Below, in pieces: positions 33,552-43,217 of a DNA stretch of 64,000 nucleotides. The number at the start of each line of letters is the position of its first letter. Position 1 is the stretch's first letter. The notes beneath the pieces were generated by a model. It did no database searches. It was not told the DNA's origin and was given only the letters and a program-made list of their open reading frames with translations. The translations under genes and the position numbers were made by a program. This stretch comes from Nitrospirales bacterium (lineage in GTDB: Bacteria; Nitrospirota; Nitrospiria; Nitrospirales; UBA8639). The stretch is taken from assembly GCA_029261235.1 (NCBI GenBank), contig JAJDBS010000065.1, positions 1 through 64,000 on the forward strand, in the 5' to 3' direction.

Positions 33552-36242
33552 CTATTGCTTTTCATCCAGAAACGCATTGACTGATTTCTGAATCACACGG
33601 TGTATCTTGCTCTCCATATCTCCAGAAGAAATTTTGTCACCCTGCGCATTGGTCACATAAAACACATCGACTACTTGATCTAACCGTGTCCCAATTCTGG
33701 CCATATGGATTGACAGGTCTAACTGCACTAAGGATTTGGATAATTCGAATAAGAGGCCAGGTTTGTCATCTGCAAAGACATCAATTACCGTATAGGAATC
33801 AGAGGCCTCATTGTCAATGAGAACTTCTGTGGGACGACGTCCAGTGGGAAACTGTCGGCCAAAATTCATCCGGCGGTGGCGTTCCAATACTTCATCAACC
33901 AAAGACTCTTCTTGCACAACTGCCTGAATTTCTTGAGCGACCTCACGCAATCGATAGTCGGAGGGCTGCCCGCCACAGTCAGAATCATTGACAGAGAACA
34001 CATCTAGCACGGTGCCATCTTCCAGGGTCATAATCTGCGCATTCAGAACGTCAAGCCCTAATGCGGCAAAGACCCCGGTCACTTGCATGATGAGGCCGGG
34101 CTTGGCTTTCTCTCGAGTGATGAGCACATATTCTGAAATGCCCAATTCCCCATTGAAACGCCCCTCAACATACGTGGGCCGAGAACACAAACTTCTGATA
34201 GCGAGGAGATGCGCAGCCATTTGCTCGATTGGCGTGGAAACAATATACGAATCGGGGAGTTGTGAGAGCTGTCCGTCAACCCACGAAGACCAATCAAACT
34301 CCGGGGTTTCGCTTCCCTGAGTCGTGAGACATTCAAGGAGGGCTCTGCGAGTCTCAGGCTGGAGGGCAGCTTCTACTTTATCAGTCTTAGTCGACTCCTG
34401 CCCCTCAACCATTGCTTCGTATGTTCGGGAATAGAGTTCTCCTAACAATGATTCTTTCCATTTGGTCATCACATCTGGCCCGACTGCCGAAATATCCGCG
34501 ACAGTGAGAATAAACATTTTCTGGAGAACGTCGACCGTTTTCATTTTCTCGGCAAAGGCCAGAATAATTTTTGGATCGCTTAAATCTCGACGAAAAGCCG
34601 TATGCGACATGACTAAATGATGGAACACGAGATAGGCCAGCACCTCTCGGTCTTCCTGAGATAAATCCAGTCGATCCGCCATTTTATGAGCAATTTCCTG
34701 TCCAATTTTACTATGATCCCCAGGTCGACCCTTTCCCAAATCATGCAATAATACCGCTAAATGCAGAATGTCTTTGTCTTGAATCTGTCGATACACTTCA
34801 CCAACAATCCCTTGATCCTCTTGTAATCGTTCTGCTTCTTGCACCGCTAACAGGCTATGCTGATCCACCGTGTACTTATGATACTGATTGAACTGCATGA
34901 GCCCTCGAACTCGAGCAAAAGCCGGCACCAGCTTTTCCAGTAGACTGGCTTGGTGCATGGCTTCTAACGTGTGTGCAATTCGCCCTGGCCGATTGAGAAT
35001 GCCAAGAAAAAGTTCACTGACTTCCTGGGTATGAAATTGTTCATTCAGGGTGGTGGTTAAATATTGTGATAGCTCATTCAACACTTTGGAATCCACGGGA
35101 ACGGCCTGATCATGAGATAGCTCAAATAATTTCAGAAGTAGGACAGGGCTTTCTAGGACGCCATGGAATTTCTCTGAGGGAATTGTGAGTTGATGATCTT
35201 CTATTCGAAAATTGCCTTCCAACAACGCATTGGGCCACCATCGCCGCATCCGCTCAACCAAAGTTTGTTCCTGTGCGTGAGCAAGAAACCGGATACACCG
35301 ATCGTGCAATCCCGTGGTATGCAAAAAATACTGCTGCATGAATTGTTCAACGGCCAATAAATTCTGACGATCTGTTAAACCATAAATTTCTGCGAGCCGA
35401 ATTTGATCATCAAAGGTGAGAATATCCTGCGCTCTTTTTGCCTCAAAATGGAGAAAGCTACGGAGTCGTAACAGAAATTCTTGCGCCTCTTGAAGCACTT
35501 GATAGTCCTGAAAGGCCAGGATGCCTCGATTGGCAAGCTCTTGAATAGTTCCTGCCCCAAAGCGCACGTGACCAACCCATTGAATCAAATGCACATCACG
35601 TAAGCCGCCCTTACTTTTCTTAATATTTGGTTCGAGTAAAAAGATTGTTCCGCCGAATTTTGCATATTCCCGCTGCCGTTCTTCAATCTTATCCAGTACA
35701 AATTGTTTGGCCTGTCGTTTGAGAACTTTCCTCTCAAATTTTTTCATGAATTCCTGGAAGACTGCAGCATTCCCTCCCAGAAATCTTGACTCCATGAGAG
35801 AGGTACAGGCAGGTAAATCGGATTCTCCAATCTCCAGACACTCCTCGATAGATCGAACACTATGTCCCACTTGAAAGCCCAAATCCCACAAATGATGGAA
35901 GACACCCTTGGAAATGATATCAGCGATCTTCGCTTGAGTGCCTTGTGTGAGAACCATGACGTCGATGTCTGAATAGGGTGCTAACTCTCGTCGGCCATAT
36001 CCTCCCATCGCCACTAAGCAACATTGCTGTGAACTGATTCGAATCTCAGCATTTCCCTCTTGAATGACTTCGCGAAACCGAGTAATCAACAGACCATCCA
36101 TGAAATCAGAAAAGACCTGGACGATTTCCCCTCCTGTGGCCCCTTCTCTCAATCGTTGATGCATCACCTCTCGTTGCTCCTGCAATCCCTGTGAAGCAAC
36201 AGCAGAAGATTGCATCGAGGAAATGTGATTACCTGGATTCAT
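33552..36242 (-). CDS. glnD: Bifunctional [protein-PII] uridylyltransferase/uridylyl-removing enzyme
   Basis: The 896-residue protein has the full GlnD layout: nucleotidyltransferase motif GGYGRRELAPYSDIDV at 80-95, the helical NTase-associated region, an HD hydrolase domain with HDLGKG at 500-505 and supporting His462, and two C-terminal ACT domains (about 710-790 and 825-896) that sense glutamine. It uridylylates PII under nitrogen limitation and reverses this when glutamine is high. It is 44 bases behind nadE and probably in the same transcript, so it may share nadE leader control. The downstream side is the dead IS30. Confidence 0.95.
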   Translation of the reverse strand: MNPGNHISSMQSSAVASQGLQEQREVMHQRLREGATGGEIVQVFSDFMDGLLITRFREVIQEGNAEIRISSQQCCLVAMGGYGRRELAPYSDIDVMVLTQGTQAKIADIISKGVFHHLWDLGFQVGHSVRSIEECLEIGESDLPACTSLMESRFLGGNAAVFQEFMKKFERKVLKRQAKQFVLDKIEERQREYAKFGGTIFLLEPNIKKSKGGLRDVHLIQWVGHVRFGAGTIQELANRGILAFQDYQVLQEAQEFLLRLRSFLHFEAKRAQDILTFDDQIRLAEIYGLTDRQNLLAVEQFMQQYFLHTTGLHDRCIRFLAHAQEQTLVERMRRWWPNALLEGNFRIEDHQLTIPSEKFHGVLESPVLLLKLFELSHDQAVPVDSKVLNELSQYLTTTLNEQFHTQEVSELFLGILNRPGRIAHTLEAMHQASLLEKLVPAFARVRGLMQFNQYHKYTVDQHSLLAVQEAERLQEDQGIVGEVYRQIQDKDILHLAVLLHDLGKGRPGDHSKIGQEIAHKMADRLDLSQEDREVLAYLVFHHLVMSHTAFRRDLSDPKIILAFAEKMKTVDVLQKMFILTVADISAVGPDVMTKWKESLLGELYSRTYEAMVEGQESTKTDKVEAALQPETRRALLECLTTQGSETPEFDWSSWVDGQLSQLPDSYIVSTPIEQMAAHLLAIRSLCSRPTYVEGRFNGELGISEYVLITREKAKPGLIMQVTGVFAALGLDVLNAQIMTLEDGTVLDVFSVNDSDCGGQPSDYRLREVAQEIQAVVQEESLVDEVLERHRRMNFGRQFPTGRRPTEVLIDNEASDSYTVIDVFADDKPGLLFELSKSLVQLDLSIHMARIGTRLDQVVDVFYVTNAQGDKISSGDMESKIHRVIQKSVNAFLDEKQ

Positions 36243-36286
36243 CTCTTGTTCTGCCTCATGTCCATTCTCTCTCGCTCCACAACACC

Positions 36287-38089
36287 TTACTTCTTGGGAG
36301 CATACTGATTCGTGATCGGCATACGTCGGTCTTTGCCCAATGCTCTCGCGGTAATTTTTATTCCGATAGGCGATTGACGACGCTTGTACTCACTTCGATC
36401 AACCAGCTGGACCACCTTTTTCACCACCTGCATCGGATAGCCGGATTTCACAATGGTCTTTTTTGAACGATTTGCTTCTACATAGGCTTGTAAGATTGCA
36501 TCTAGTTGGGAGTATGGCGGCAAGGAATCTTGGTCCGTCTGATCTGCTTTGAGTTCAGCGGACGGAGCTCGTGACTGAATTCGTTCGGGAATACTGATAG
36601 GATCAAAGCCTCGAACATGATTATCACTCCTCCATCGAGATAGTTCATACACACGCATCTTTGGAAGATCTTTGATCACTGCAAAGCCACCGGCCATGTC
36701 TCCATACAACGTGGCATATCCCACACTCATTTCACTTTTATTCCCAGTTGTCAGGACAAGGTAACCAAACTTATTCGATAGAGCCATGAGAAGCGTCCCA
36801 CGAATTCTCGCTTGTAAATTTTCCTCGGTGGCATCCACAGCACACCCTTTAAACAATGGTCGCAATTCTCGAAGGTAGCTTTTGAAAAGAGCCATAATTG
36901 AAAGATTTATGAGCTCAATGCCCAAGTTCTTCGCTAGGGCGTTTGCATCTTTTTTACTTGCAGAAGACGTATAGGGAGATGGCATCATGACGCCCACAAC
37001 CTTGGAGGCACCAAGCGCATCTCGAGCGATCAGCGCCGTTAGGGCTGAATCAATTCCACCACTGATCCCCACGACAACCTTGGAGAACCCGTTTTTCCTC
37101 GTATAATCTCTGACGCCTAACACCAATGCACGATAAATGGCCTCTACTTCAGTCATGAGGGGTGAGGGTCTTGCCACTGGAGGGGATGCGATCTCTGAGT
37201 GCGTCGATCTCCACGGAATGCGAATAAAAGAGATCCCTCGTCTCTTTTGAAGGAGGGTGACCGATGCGGTTATAGCGACTTGACTCATGGGCAGGCAGGA
37301 TAGAGGCAAATCGGCGAGTAAGAGGTCTTCCTCAAACGCCTTAGCACGTGCAATGAGTTCTCCGCGAGGGTTGAAGATCAGGCTATTTCCATCAAAGACT
37401 AATTCATCCTGCCCTCCGACCATATTGGTATAGCTCACGAACACTCCATGTTCTTTCGCTCGCTCAGCCAACATACGTTGTCGAGTGCGTGTTTTCCCAA
37501 CATGATAAGGAGACGCATTGAGATTTAGTATCAGCTGGGCATGTCCATGTTTCACTTGTGTCTGGGCGGGTCCATCGGCGAACCAAATGTCCTCACAAAT
37601 GTTGAGACCAATTCGAACTGATCCTAGACACACGATCGGATTCCCCAACCCCGCTTGAAAATAACGCTGTTCATCAAACACCCCATAATTGGGTAACTTG
37701 TGTTTGGCGTAGCTCCCAACCAGGCGGCCTCGCGTGAACACCCAGGCCACATTCACGGGCTTCTGGCTATCTGGAAATTCGCCTGATATGGATAGAGGAT
37801 GCGTTTTCAATAGACTTGCTTGAGGACGCCCCGCACTACCCACCACCGCCACAATACCGACAGAGGCTTTGGCAATCCGATCGCGCATACGTTGAATATC
37901 ATGAAGAAACTGAGGCATGAGGAGCAGATCTTCTGGAGGATATCCGGACACGGCTAACTCAGGGAATACGACGACATCCGCCTTGGCCTTCTTGGCTTCT
38001 CGAATGCTTCGACAAATCGCGCGAGTATTTCCCTCAAGATCACCAACGACCGCATTCATCTGCACCATGGCTAATCGTAGTATCATCAT
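36287..38089 (-). CDS. nadE: Glutamine-dependent NAD+ synthetase
   Basis: The 600-residue enzyme joins a nitrilase-type glutaminase domain (Glu44 in FPELAVSGY, Lys129 in the KHKLPNYGVF segment, Cys165 in NICEDIW) to an ATP-dependent NAD synthase domain with the PP-loop SGGIDSA at 344-350 and KSEMSVGYATLYGDMAGGF. It makes NAD from deamido-NAD using glutamine nitrogen. Two adjacent ATGs begin the frame. The only Shine-Dalgarno candidate (GAGGA) is inside the 3' arm of a hairpin that ends seven T residues before the ATG. Upstream is the GAF-ANTAR gene; downstream is glnD. A link between NAD synthesis and nitrogen status is plausible. Confidence 0.95.
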   Translation of the reverse strand: MMILRLAMVQMNAVVGDLEGNTRAICRSIREAKKAKADVVVFPELAVSGYPPEDLLLMPQFLHDIQRMRDRIAKASVGIVAVVGSAGRPQASLLKTHPLSISGEFPDSQKPVNVAWVFTRGRLVGSYAKHKLPNYGVFDEQRYFQAGLGNPIVCLGSVRIGLNICEDIWFADGPAQTQVKHGHAQLILNLNASPYHVGKTRTRQRMLAERAKEHGVFVSYTNMVGGQDELVFDGNSLIFNPRGELIARAKAFEEDLLLADLPLSCLPMSQVAITASVTLLQKRRGISFIRIPWRSTHSEIASPPVARPSPLMTEVEAIYRALVLGVRDYTRKNGFSKVVVGISGGIDSALTALIARDALGASKVVGVMMPSPYTSSASKKDANALAKNLGIELINLSIMALFKSYLRELRPLFKGCAVDATEENLQARIRGTLLMALSNKFGYLVLTTGNKSEMSVGYATLYGDMAGGFAVIKDLPKMRVYELSRWRSDNHVRGFDPISIPERIQSRAPSAELKADQTDQDSLPPYSQLDAILQAYVEANRSKKTIVKSGYPMQVVKKVVQLVDRSEYKRRQSPIGIKITARALGKDRRMPITNQYAPKK

Positions 38090-38096
38090 AAAAAAA

Positions 38097-38126
38097 CGTC
38101 CTCTGTCCCGAAAGGAACTGAGGACG
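38097..38126 (-). promoter_or_regulatory. Terminator-like hairpin masking the nadE Shine-Dalgarno
   Basis: On the reverse strand the arms CGTCCTCAGTTCC and GGGACAGAGGACG pair over 13 positions with one mismatch and one G-T pair around a TTTC loop, followed by seven Ts and at once the nadE ATG. It has the form of an intrinsic terminator, yet its 3' arm carries GAGGA, the only ribosome-binding candidate, ten bases from the ATG. Either premature termination or translation block would lower nadE expression. Confidence 0.6.
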
Positions 38127-38136
38127 CCATTGTCCT

Positions 38137-38191
38137 ACTCAAATATCTCAGTGAGCTGGTGACATCATTGTCGGCCATTTGAGTTATTATA
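38137..38191 (-). promoter_or_regulatory. Candidate nadE promoter and inverted repeat
   Basis: A perfect -10 TATAAT lies at 38186-38191 (reverse strand) with a weak -35 (GTGAAG, 17-base spacing). Next to it, ACTCAAAT and ATTTGAGT (38177-38184, 38137-38144) form an 8-bp inverted repeat enclosing two small hairpins, GACA-ATGA-TGTC and CTC-ACT-GAG. If transcription starts at about 38179 the outer stem cannot form fully in RNA, so the repeat may be a DNA operator, or transcription may come from upstream. Confidence 0.4.
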
Positions 38192-38260
38192 CTCGTGCCA
38201 GATCGTCTCTTCACTCTACCCCCAGCCGCGCTAACCTCCACCTATACAGCATGACTCATG

Positions 38261-39514
38261 TTATTGAACTGCTTGCTGAAGTTCTTCTGCCAAAATGATG
38301 GCATCAGCAATTTCACGCATCGACTTTCTCAAATTCATACTTTGTCGTTGCATAAGACGAAAGGCCTCGGGTTCAGACAAACCTTTTGAAGCCATGAGAA
38401 AGCCTTTGGCACGCTCAACCTGTTTGCGGACTTCCATCGCTTCTTGCATTTCAAAAGATTTTTCGAGTAGACGGGTGTGTTCAATCGCCACGGCTGATTG
38501 ATTAGCGATGACTTGCAATGTCTTCATTTCCTCACCTGAAAAAACATGATGCGATGAGGTATACACATTAATGACCCCAAGCACATTATTCTTTATCATC
38601 ATGGGAACGGATAACAACGAATGCAACCCTTCTTTCTTCGCTAAATCTCGATAAAAAAACCCACCTTCTGTCTTGACGTCAGGTACATACACTTGTCGTT
38701 GCTCCTGCACCGCCCTCCCACTCATACTCTGCCCAACTTTTAATGGCGGCTTACGGCGATACGCATCGCTTAAACTCTGAGTCGCCGTAATGCGAAGTTC
38801 TCCAGAATCTTGGTCAACAAGCATGATCGAACATATCTTTGAACTTGTTAATTGCGCGGTCATGGTCACAATCAATTGCAACACTTCTTCAATCAATCGA
38901 TCCGAGGCCACCATGTCCGATACTTGGGAAAGGGTCTCGAGGCGACGAGCTTTTCCTCGCATGTCATCATATAGTCTGGAATTCGCAATGGCGCCTCCCA
39001 CTTGATTCGCAATGGTCAGTAATAACGCGAGGGTTTGTTCGGTATACCTCTTTGATCGCTTATGTTGCACATTAATGACACCAATAATTTCACCTTTACT
39101 CATGATGGGCACCGAGACAAACGCTTGATAGCGATCTTCTGGCAACCGATGAAAAAACTTGAACCGTGCGTCATCGCTCGCGTTTCGAGGAACGACCACG
39201 GGGACTTTTTCACGAGCGACCCATCCGGTTATACCTTCGCCCAATCCTATGGAGATCCGCCCAATCAGACGAGGATGCGGGTTTTTTGAGGCCCGCAAAA
39301 TGAGTTCATCCTTATTTTCTGAAATCAAATACAGCAAACATGCATCGGCTTTTGTCACCTCAACAACCACTTCGACTATTTGCTTCAACACAGTAGCCTG
39401 TTCCAACGTCCCACTAATGGATTCGCTGATCCGATGGAGAAGTTGGACTTCTCGAGTCCGCTCCCGAACTTGCTGTTTCAGCTCTTCAGTCGTTAATTGT
39501 TTTGCGCGTGCCAT
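38261..39514 (-). CDS. GAF-GAF-ANTAR regulator
   Basis: The 417-residue protein has a short N-terminal coiled coil, two GAF sensor domains (about 37-190 and 205-350) and a C-terminal ANTAR domain (about 360-412: VRKQVERAKGFLMASKGLSEPEAFRLMQ and SMREIADAIILAEEL). ANTAR domains bind paired hexaloop RNA hairpins and prevent termination; GAF domains sense small molecules or partners. The start follows the aroB stop by one base. A terminator-like hairpin stands between this gene and nadE, a possible target, but no clear second hexaloop hairpin was found. Confidence 0.88.
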   Translation of the reverse strand: MARAKQLTTEELKQQVRERTREVQLLHRISESISGTLEQATVLKQIVEVVVEVTKADACLLYLISENKDELILRASKNPHPRLIGRISIGLGEGITGWVAREKVPVVVPRNASDDARFKFFHRLPEDRYQAFVSVPIMSKGEIIGVINVQHKRSKRYTEQTLALLLTIANQVGGAIANSRLYDDMRGKARRLETLSQVSDMVASDRLIEEVLQLIVTMTAQLTSSKICSIMLVDQDSGELRITATQSLSDAYRRKPPLKVGQSMSGRAVQEQRQVYVPDVKTEGGFFYRDLAKKEGLHSLLSVPMMIKNNVLGVINVYTSSHHVFSGEEMKTLQVIANQSAVAIEHTRLLEKSFEMQEAMEVRKQVERAKGFLMASKGLSEPEAFRLMQRQSMNLRKSMREIADAIILAEELQQAVQ

Positions 39515-39515
39515 C

Positions 39516-40679
39516 TTATTTTTTCTTTGCCGGCCGAGAAGAAGATTTCCGTCCTATCTTCATGAACTTGGCAGAAGATGCATGTTGGTGCGAAAACCAT
39601 TTCCGAATGGTTTCACGCACTAAGGGTACCAGCTGCACCTTTCCTATTCTCTTGGGCAAGACACAATGAATCGTGCCATTTATGACTTTTTTGTCATGTT
39701 GCATCGCGTTCCAGAGATCGAGAAACTCCATTTTTTCAGGCAGGGTTGTCGGCAACCCAACCCTCTTAATGAGATCATCCTGACGAGCGACAACCTCTTT
39801 CGAACACATTCCGAGATAATGCGCCATCGACGCTTCTTGAATCATTCCAAGCCCCACCGCTTCACCATGTATCCATTTTTTATAATGGCCGAAGGCTTCT
39901 AAGGCATGTCCCACAGTATGGCCATAGTTTAAAATTCGTCTTCTCCCAGATTCACGTTCATCACTCGCGACCACCTCAGCTTTAATCTCGCAGCAGCGTC
40001 TCAGTATATGAGGAATTATTTCGCCAGACTGATTTCGTAGTCCATCGGCATGTTGTTCCAGTAAGTCAAAAAATGATTCGTCAGCAATCATCCCGTACTT
40101 AATGACCTCAGCGAGACCCGCCATCCATTGTCGGGGCGGAAGGGCTTTGAGTACGAGGGGATCAACAACCACAACTTGTGGCTGATAAAACGCTCCAATC
40201 AGGTTCTTCCCTTGCTTATGATTGACTCCCGTTTTCCCACCGACACTTGAATCAACTTGAGAGACCAGTGTCGTCGGCACCTGAACAAACGGAATTCCTC
40301 GCAGATAGGTTGATGCCGCAAATCCAGCCACATCTCCGGTAACGCCACCACCTAAGGCCAAGACGATATCCTTGCGCTCAATTCGTTGCGTGACGAGAGC
40401 ATCTAAAATTTTATCGAGCCACTTCATGGTCTTCGCCTGCTCTCCATCGGGAATCATGATGAAGAACGGTGAAAACCCAGTTTGCGTTAACGCTCGATGC
40501 ACCTCGCGCCCATACAATTTTTTGACAATCGAGTTGGTCACAATCGCTACGCGACCAGAGCATCCGACCTCTTGGAGAACATCGCCAAGGTTCTTCAAGA
40601 TACCTGCTTGGATCACAATCTCGTAGCTTCGATCAGCTAACGTCACCGGAACGCGATTTGCAGAATGAACGGTCCTCAT
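39516..40679 (-). CDS. aroB: 3-dehydroquinate synthase
   Basis: This enzyme (about 387 residues) cyclises DAHP to 3-dehydroquinate, step two of the shikimate pathway. NAD- and metal-site motifs are visible: LALGGGVTGDVAGFAASTYLRGI, VPTTLVSQVDSSVGGKTGVN, GLAEVIKYGMI, LNYGHTVGHALE and the metal-binding HGEAVGLGM. A 25-residue basic C-terminal tail (RKSSSRPAKKK at its end) is extra. ATG 40679 is preferred to the TTG two codons upstream. It follows aroC by about 70 bases and runs into the GAF-ANTAR gene with one base between. Confidence 0.94.
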   Translation of the reverse strand: MRTVHSANRVPVTLADRSYEIVIQAGILKNLGDVLQEVGCSGRVAIVTNSIVKKLYGREVHRALTQTGFSPFFIMIPDGEQAKTMKWLDKILDALVTQRIERKDIVLALGGGVTGDVAGFAASTYLRGIPFVQVPTTLVSQVDSSVGGKTGVNHKQGKNLIGAFYQPQVVVVDPLVLKALPPRQWMAGLAEVIKYGMIADESFFDLLEQHADGLRNQSGEIIPHILRRCCEIKAEVVASDERESGRRRILNYGHTVGHALEAFGHYKKWIHGEAVGLGMIQEASMAHYLGMCSKEVVARQDDLIKRVGLPTTLPEKMEFLDLWNAMQHDKKVINGTIHCVLPKRIGKVQLVPLVRETIRKWFSHQHASSAKFMKIGRKSSSRPAKKK

Positions 40680-40748
40680 AAACAACAGTCACATCAAGGG
40701 GTCATGAATAAAACAGGTAGGCAACAGAAGACGGACATGCACGAAAGC

Positions 40749-41909
40749 TTAAAATGAGCGAACATACTCTTGATACGCCTCAAAGTTTCGCTTCATCTCA
40801 TCCAACGTGTCTCCTCCAAATTTTTCGATGAGGGCATTCGCCATTTCATAGGCAATGACAGCCTCACCAACCACACCAGCTGCTGGAACTGTACAAATAT
40901 CTGACCGTTCAACCGTGGCTTTAAATGGCTCTTTGGTCTCAATATCCACACTGTCTTTCGGTGTATATAAGGTCGCAATCGGCTTCATGGCCACACGCAC
41001 GATAATAGATTGCCCATTCGTAATTCCGCCTTCTAAACCACCCGCATTATTCGACTTGCGAACAAATTGTCCGGCCGCCTCATCAAAATAGATATCATCA
41101 TGAACTTCTGAACCATATCGACGTGCCGACTCAAAGCCCATACCGATTTCCACGCCCTTCATGGCTTGAATGCTCATGGCTGCCATGGCTAAACGGGCCG
41201 TTAACCGTCGATCCCATTGGGCATAGGTACCCAAACCAATGGGGGGATTCGTCACGACAACCTCAAAAATTCCTCCTAACGAATCGCCCTTGTGCTTGGC
41301 CCCACGAATGTACTCAATCATCTTTTTTGCGGCTTCGGGATCATGACATCGCACATCCGATTGTTCCGCTTCTTGATACGCGGCTAAAGGATCACTTGGG
41401 CTTGGCGCTGCAATCTCGCCAATGTTCATCGTATAACTCACGACCTGCATATCAAATTGCGCCAATAGCGCTTTGGCAACCCCACCAATCGCCACACGAA
41501 TGGCCGTTTCCCGCGCACTGGCCTTCTCCAACACATTCCGAATATCACGATGACCGTACTTGATCGCCCCAACTAAATCCGCATGCCCTGGCCTTGGGCG
41601 AGTCACGACCCGCTCAGTTGAAGGTGGCCCTGGCTCTGAGGCCATAATATCTTTCCAATTTTCCCAATCTTTATTCCAAATCATGAGGCCAAGCGGATTG
41701 CCCAATGTCAGTCCTTTTCGGACACCACACATAAATTCAATTCGATCTTTTTCAATGCGCATGCGGCCACCCCGTCCATAGCCGCCTTGTCTTCGGATAA
41801 GGTCCGCATTTATGCCATCAGCTGTAACGGGTAACCCTGATGGCACCCCCTCCAATACCGCCATTAGCCCTCTCCCGTGGGATTCACCCGCATTTAAATA
41901 TCTCAACAT
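40749..41909 (-). CDS. aroC: Chorismate synthase
   Basis: The 386-residue FMN-dependent enzyme makes chorismate, the last shikimate-pathway step. Signature stretches are AGESHGRGLMAVLEGVPSG at the N-terminus, RPGHADLVGAIKYGHRDIRNVLEKASARETA, and SNNAGGLEGGITNGQ near residue 300. Length fits the longer bacterial form. It is paired with aroB downstream. Upstream lie the pilM-P genes in the same direction after a 117-base gap. Confidence 0.96.
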   Translation of the reverse strand: MLRYLNAGESHGRGLMAVLEGVPSGLPVTADGINADLIRRQGGYGRGGRMRIEKDRIEFMCGVRKGLTLGNPLGLMIWNKDWENWKDIMASEPGPPSTERVVTRPRPGHADLVGAIKYGHRDIRNVLEKASARETAIRVAIGGVAKALLAQFDMQVVSYTMNIGEIAAPSPSDPLAAYQEAEQSDVRCHDPEAAKKMIEYIRGAKHKGDSLGGIFEVVVTNPPIGLGTYAQWDRRLTARLAMAAMSIQAMKGVEIGMGFESARRYGSEVHDDIYFDEAAGQFVRKSNNAGGLEGGITNGQSIIVRVAMKPIATLYTPKDSVDIETKEPFKATVERSDICTVPAAGVVGEAVIAYEMANALIEKFGGDTLDEMKRNFEAYQEYVRSF

Positions 41910-42026
41910 ACAAAACCCCTATCCCTGGTAAGTAGTAACCCTTGAATTGTTCAATGCTTGATGGCGTAGCACAAAAACGGAGTGGGAGATTATGAAGGTT
42001 TTTCCGGTCTTTCTCAACTGGAATGT

Positions 42027-42596
42027 TTAGGAATATTTCCCAACAGTTGGAAATGAAAGGATAAAGGTCTTTGGCCGAGAAACACGCTTTCCCGTTGCTA
42101 CGGTGGACGCATGCACCAAATGAACTTCTGTATCGCTAATGGTCTTAATAATCCATCCATCGCGAACAGGCTGCGGGCCGGGCTCGACAAAAATTCGTTC
42201 TCCGGATAACGTTTGAATGACAGCCAAATGTCCATGCTGCCCATGAATGATCCCCAACAATTTCCAATGAGGATATTTAAGCGTTGAGATTGGGGAAATT
42301 TTTGGTGATCGAGGCTTCGATTTTTTTGGAGCAGACGGAATGGATCGTGGCTTCTTAATCGGGTTGAAGGGATCGCGTCGTTTACCAATATCAACAAGTG
42401 CCGGGGTTTTCTGAACCGAATTAATCACGGGATTCTCAAGAAGTATTGAAATAGCCAACACATCTCCGGCAAACATCGTGACAAGCGATAGACTACAGAT
42501 GATCATTCCTAGAATTCGAGACAAGAAAGCGCCCATGGAGTGTCTTGCCAGGGGGCAAACAGAAATTTTTGCTCTATTCTTAAATTTTATTCGCAT
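42027..42596 (-). CDS. pilP: PilP-like type IV pilus protein
   Basis: The 189-residue protein has an N-terminal hydrophobic helix (about 24-48), then GKRRDPFNPIKKP and a C-terminal beta-domain with WKLLGIIHGQHGHLAVIQT, GERIFVEPG and GWIIKTISDTEV. This is the PilP pattern, the periplasmic link from PilNO to the secretin PilQ. The ATG at 42596 has AGGA five bases upstream. It is the last gene of pilMNOP here; no pilQ follows, aroC does. Confidence 0.75.
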   Translation of the reverse strand: MRIKFKNRAKISVCPLARHSMGAFLSRILGMIICSLSLVTMFAGDVLAISILLENPVINSVQKTPALVDIGKRRDPFNPIKKPRSIPSAPKKSKPRSPKISPISTLKYPHWKLLGIIHGQHGHLAVIQTLSGERIFVEPGPQPVRDGWIIKTISDTEVHLVHASTVATGKRVSRPKTFILSFPTVGKYS

Positions 42597-42623
42597 TGAT
42601 CCTGCTCAACGGAACATAAGGAC

Positions 42624-43217
42624 TTATGTTTTCAACAAATCGTTCATCTGTTGGATTTCTTTCAACACAAAACCCTTGATTGTCAAATCAGTCTTTATTA
42701 TAGAATCACCACTATTGTCTTGTTTTCTGGCAAGCATCATTGGATTGACCGTTTGCACCCACGACAATTTCAGGACATCATGAATGAATTGAACCGTGTC
42801 ATAAAAACGTCCCTCTACTCGTACGACAATATCGAGTGAAGAATCAGGCTCTTGCGTATTCACAAACGTTTCTTGAGGACTCCAAAGATGCACGGCCACA
42901 CCCGTTCGCTTTGCAATAGTGGCAACATCTTTTCGAAAAGAATTTGGTCCAACACTCCTCGGTACTGGTGTAAAACCAGGAGTCAATTTTTCACGTAGGG
43001 CTACGACATCTTGCTCTACAGTATGTAAGACCACAATGCTCTTCGTTGATTCCTGATTCTTTTGAGTCAACGCTGCAAGGTCTTGATCTACCGTGATGAT
43101 TGACTGATCCAGTGAATCCCAAACCCAGGTATGTATCCCCATGACAAACAGAATCATCGTGAAGCCGAAGAGAACAACCCGCTGCCAGGCTGTCGTTTGA
43201 TCCCACTTTGGAATCAT
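42624..43217 (-). CDS. pilO: PilO-like type IV pilus alignment protein
   Basis: The 197-residue protein has one N-terminal membrane helix (about 14-30, VVLFGFTMILFVMGIHTWV), a coiled-coil stretch and a C-terminal ferredoxin-like domain of the PilO type (SLDIVVRVEGRFYDTVQFIHDVLKL). It pairs with PilN in the inner-membrane alignment complex of type IV pili or type II-like secretion. It overlaps pilN by four bases and is followed by pilP after 27 bases. Confidence 0.8.
   Translation of the reverse strand: MIPKWDQTTAWQRVVLFGFTMILFVMGIHTWVWDSLDQSIITVDQDLAALTQKNQESTKSIVVLHTVEQDVVALREKLTPGFTPVPRSVGPNSFRKDVATIAKRTGVAVHLWSPQETFVNTQEPDSSLDIVVRVEGRFYDTVQFIHDVLKLSWVQTVNPMMLARKQDNSGDSIIKTDLTIKGFVLKEIQQMNDLLKT

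Noticed and set aside
38186-38200. TGGCACG in the nadE upstream region as a sigma-54 site
   Set aside because: It has no TTGC at the right distance; the same bases form a good sigma-70 -10 (TATAAT) instead.
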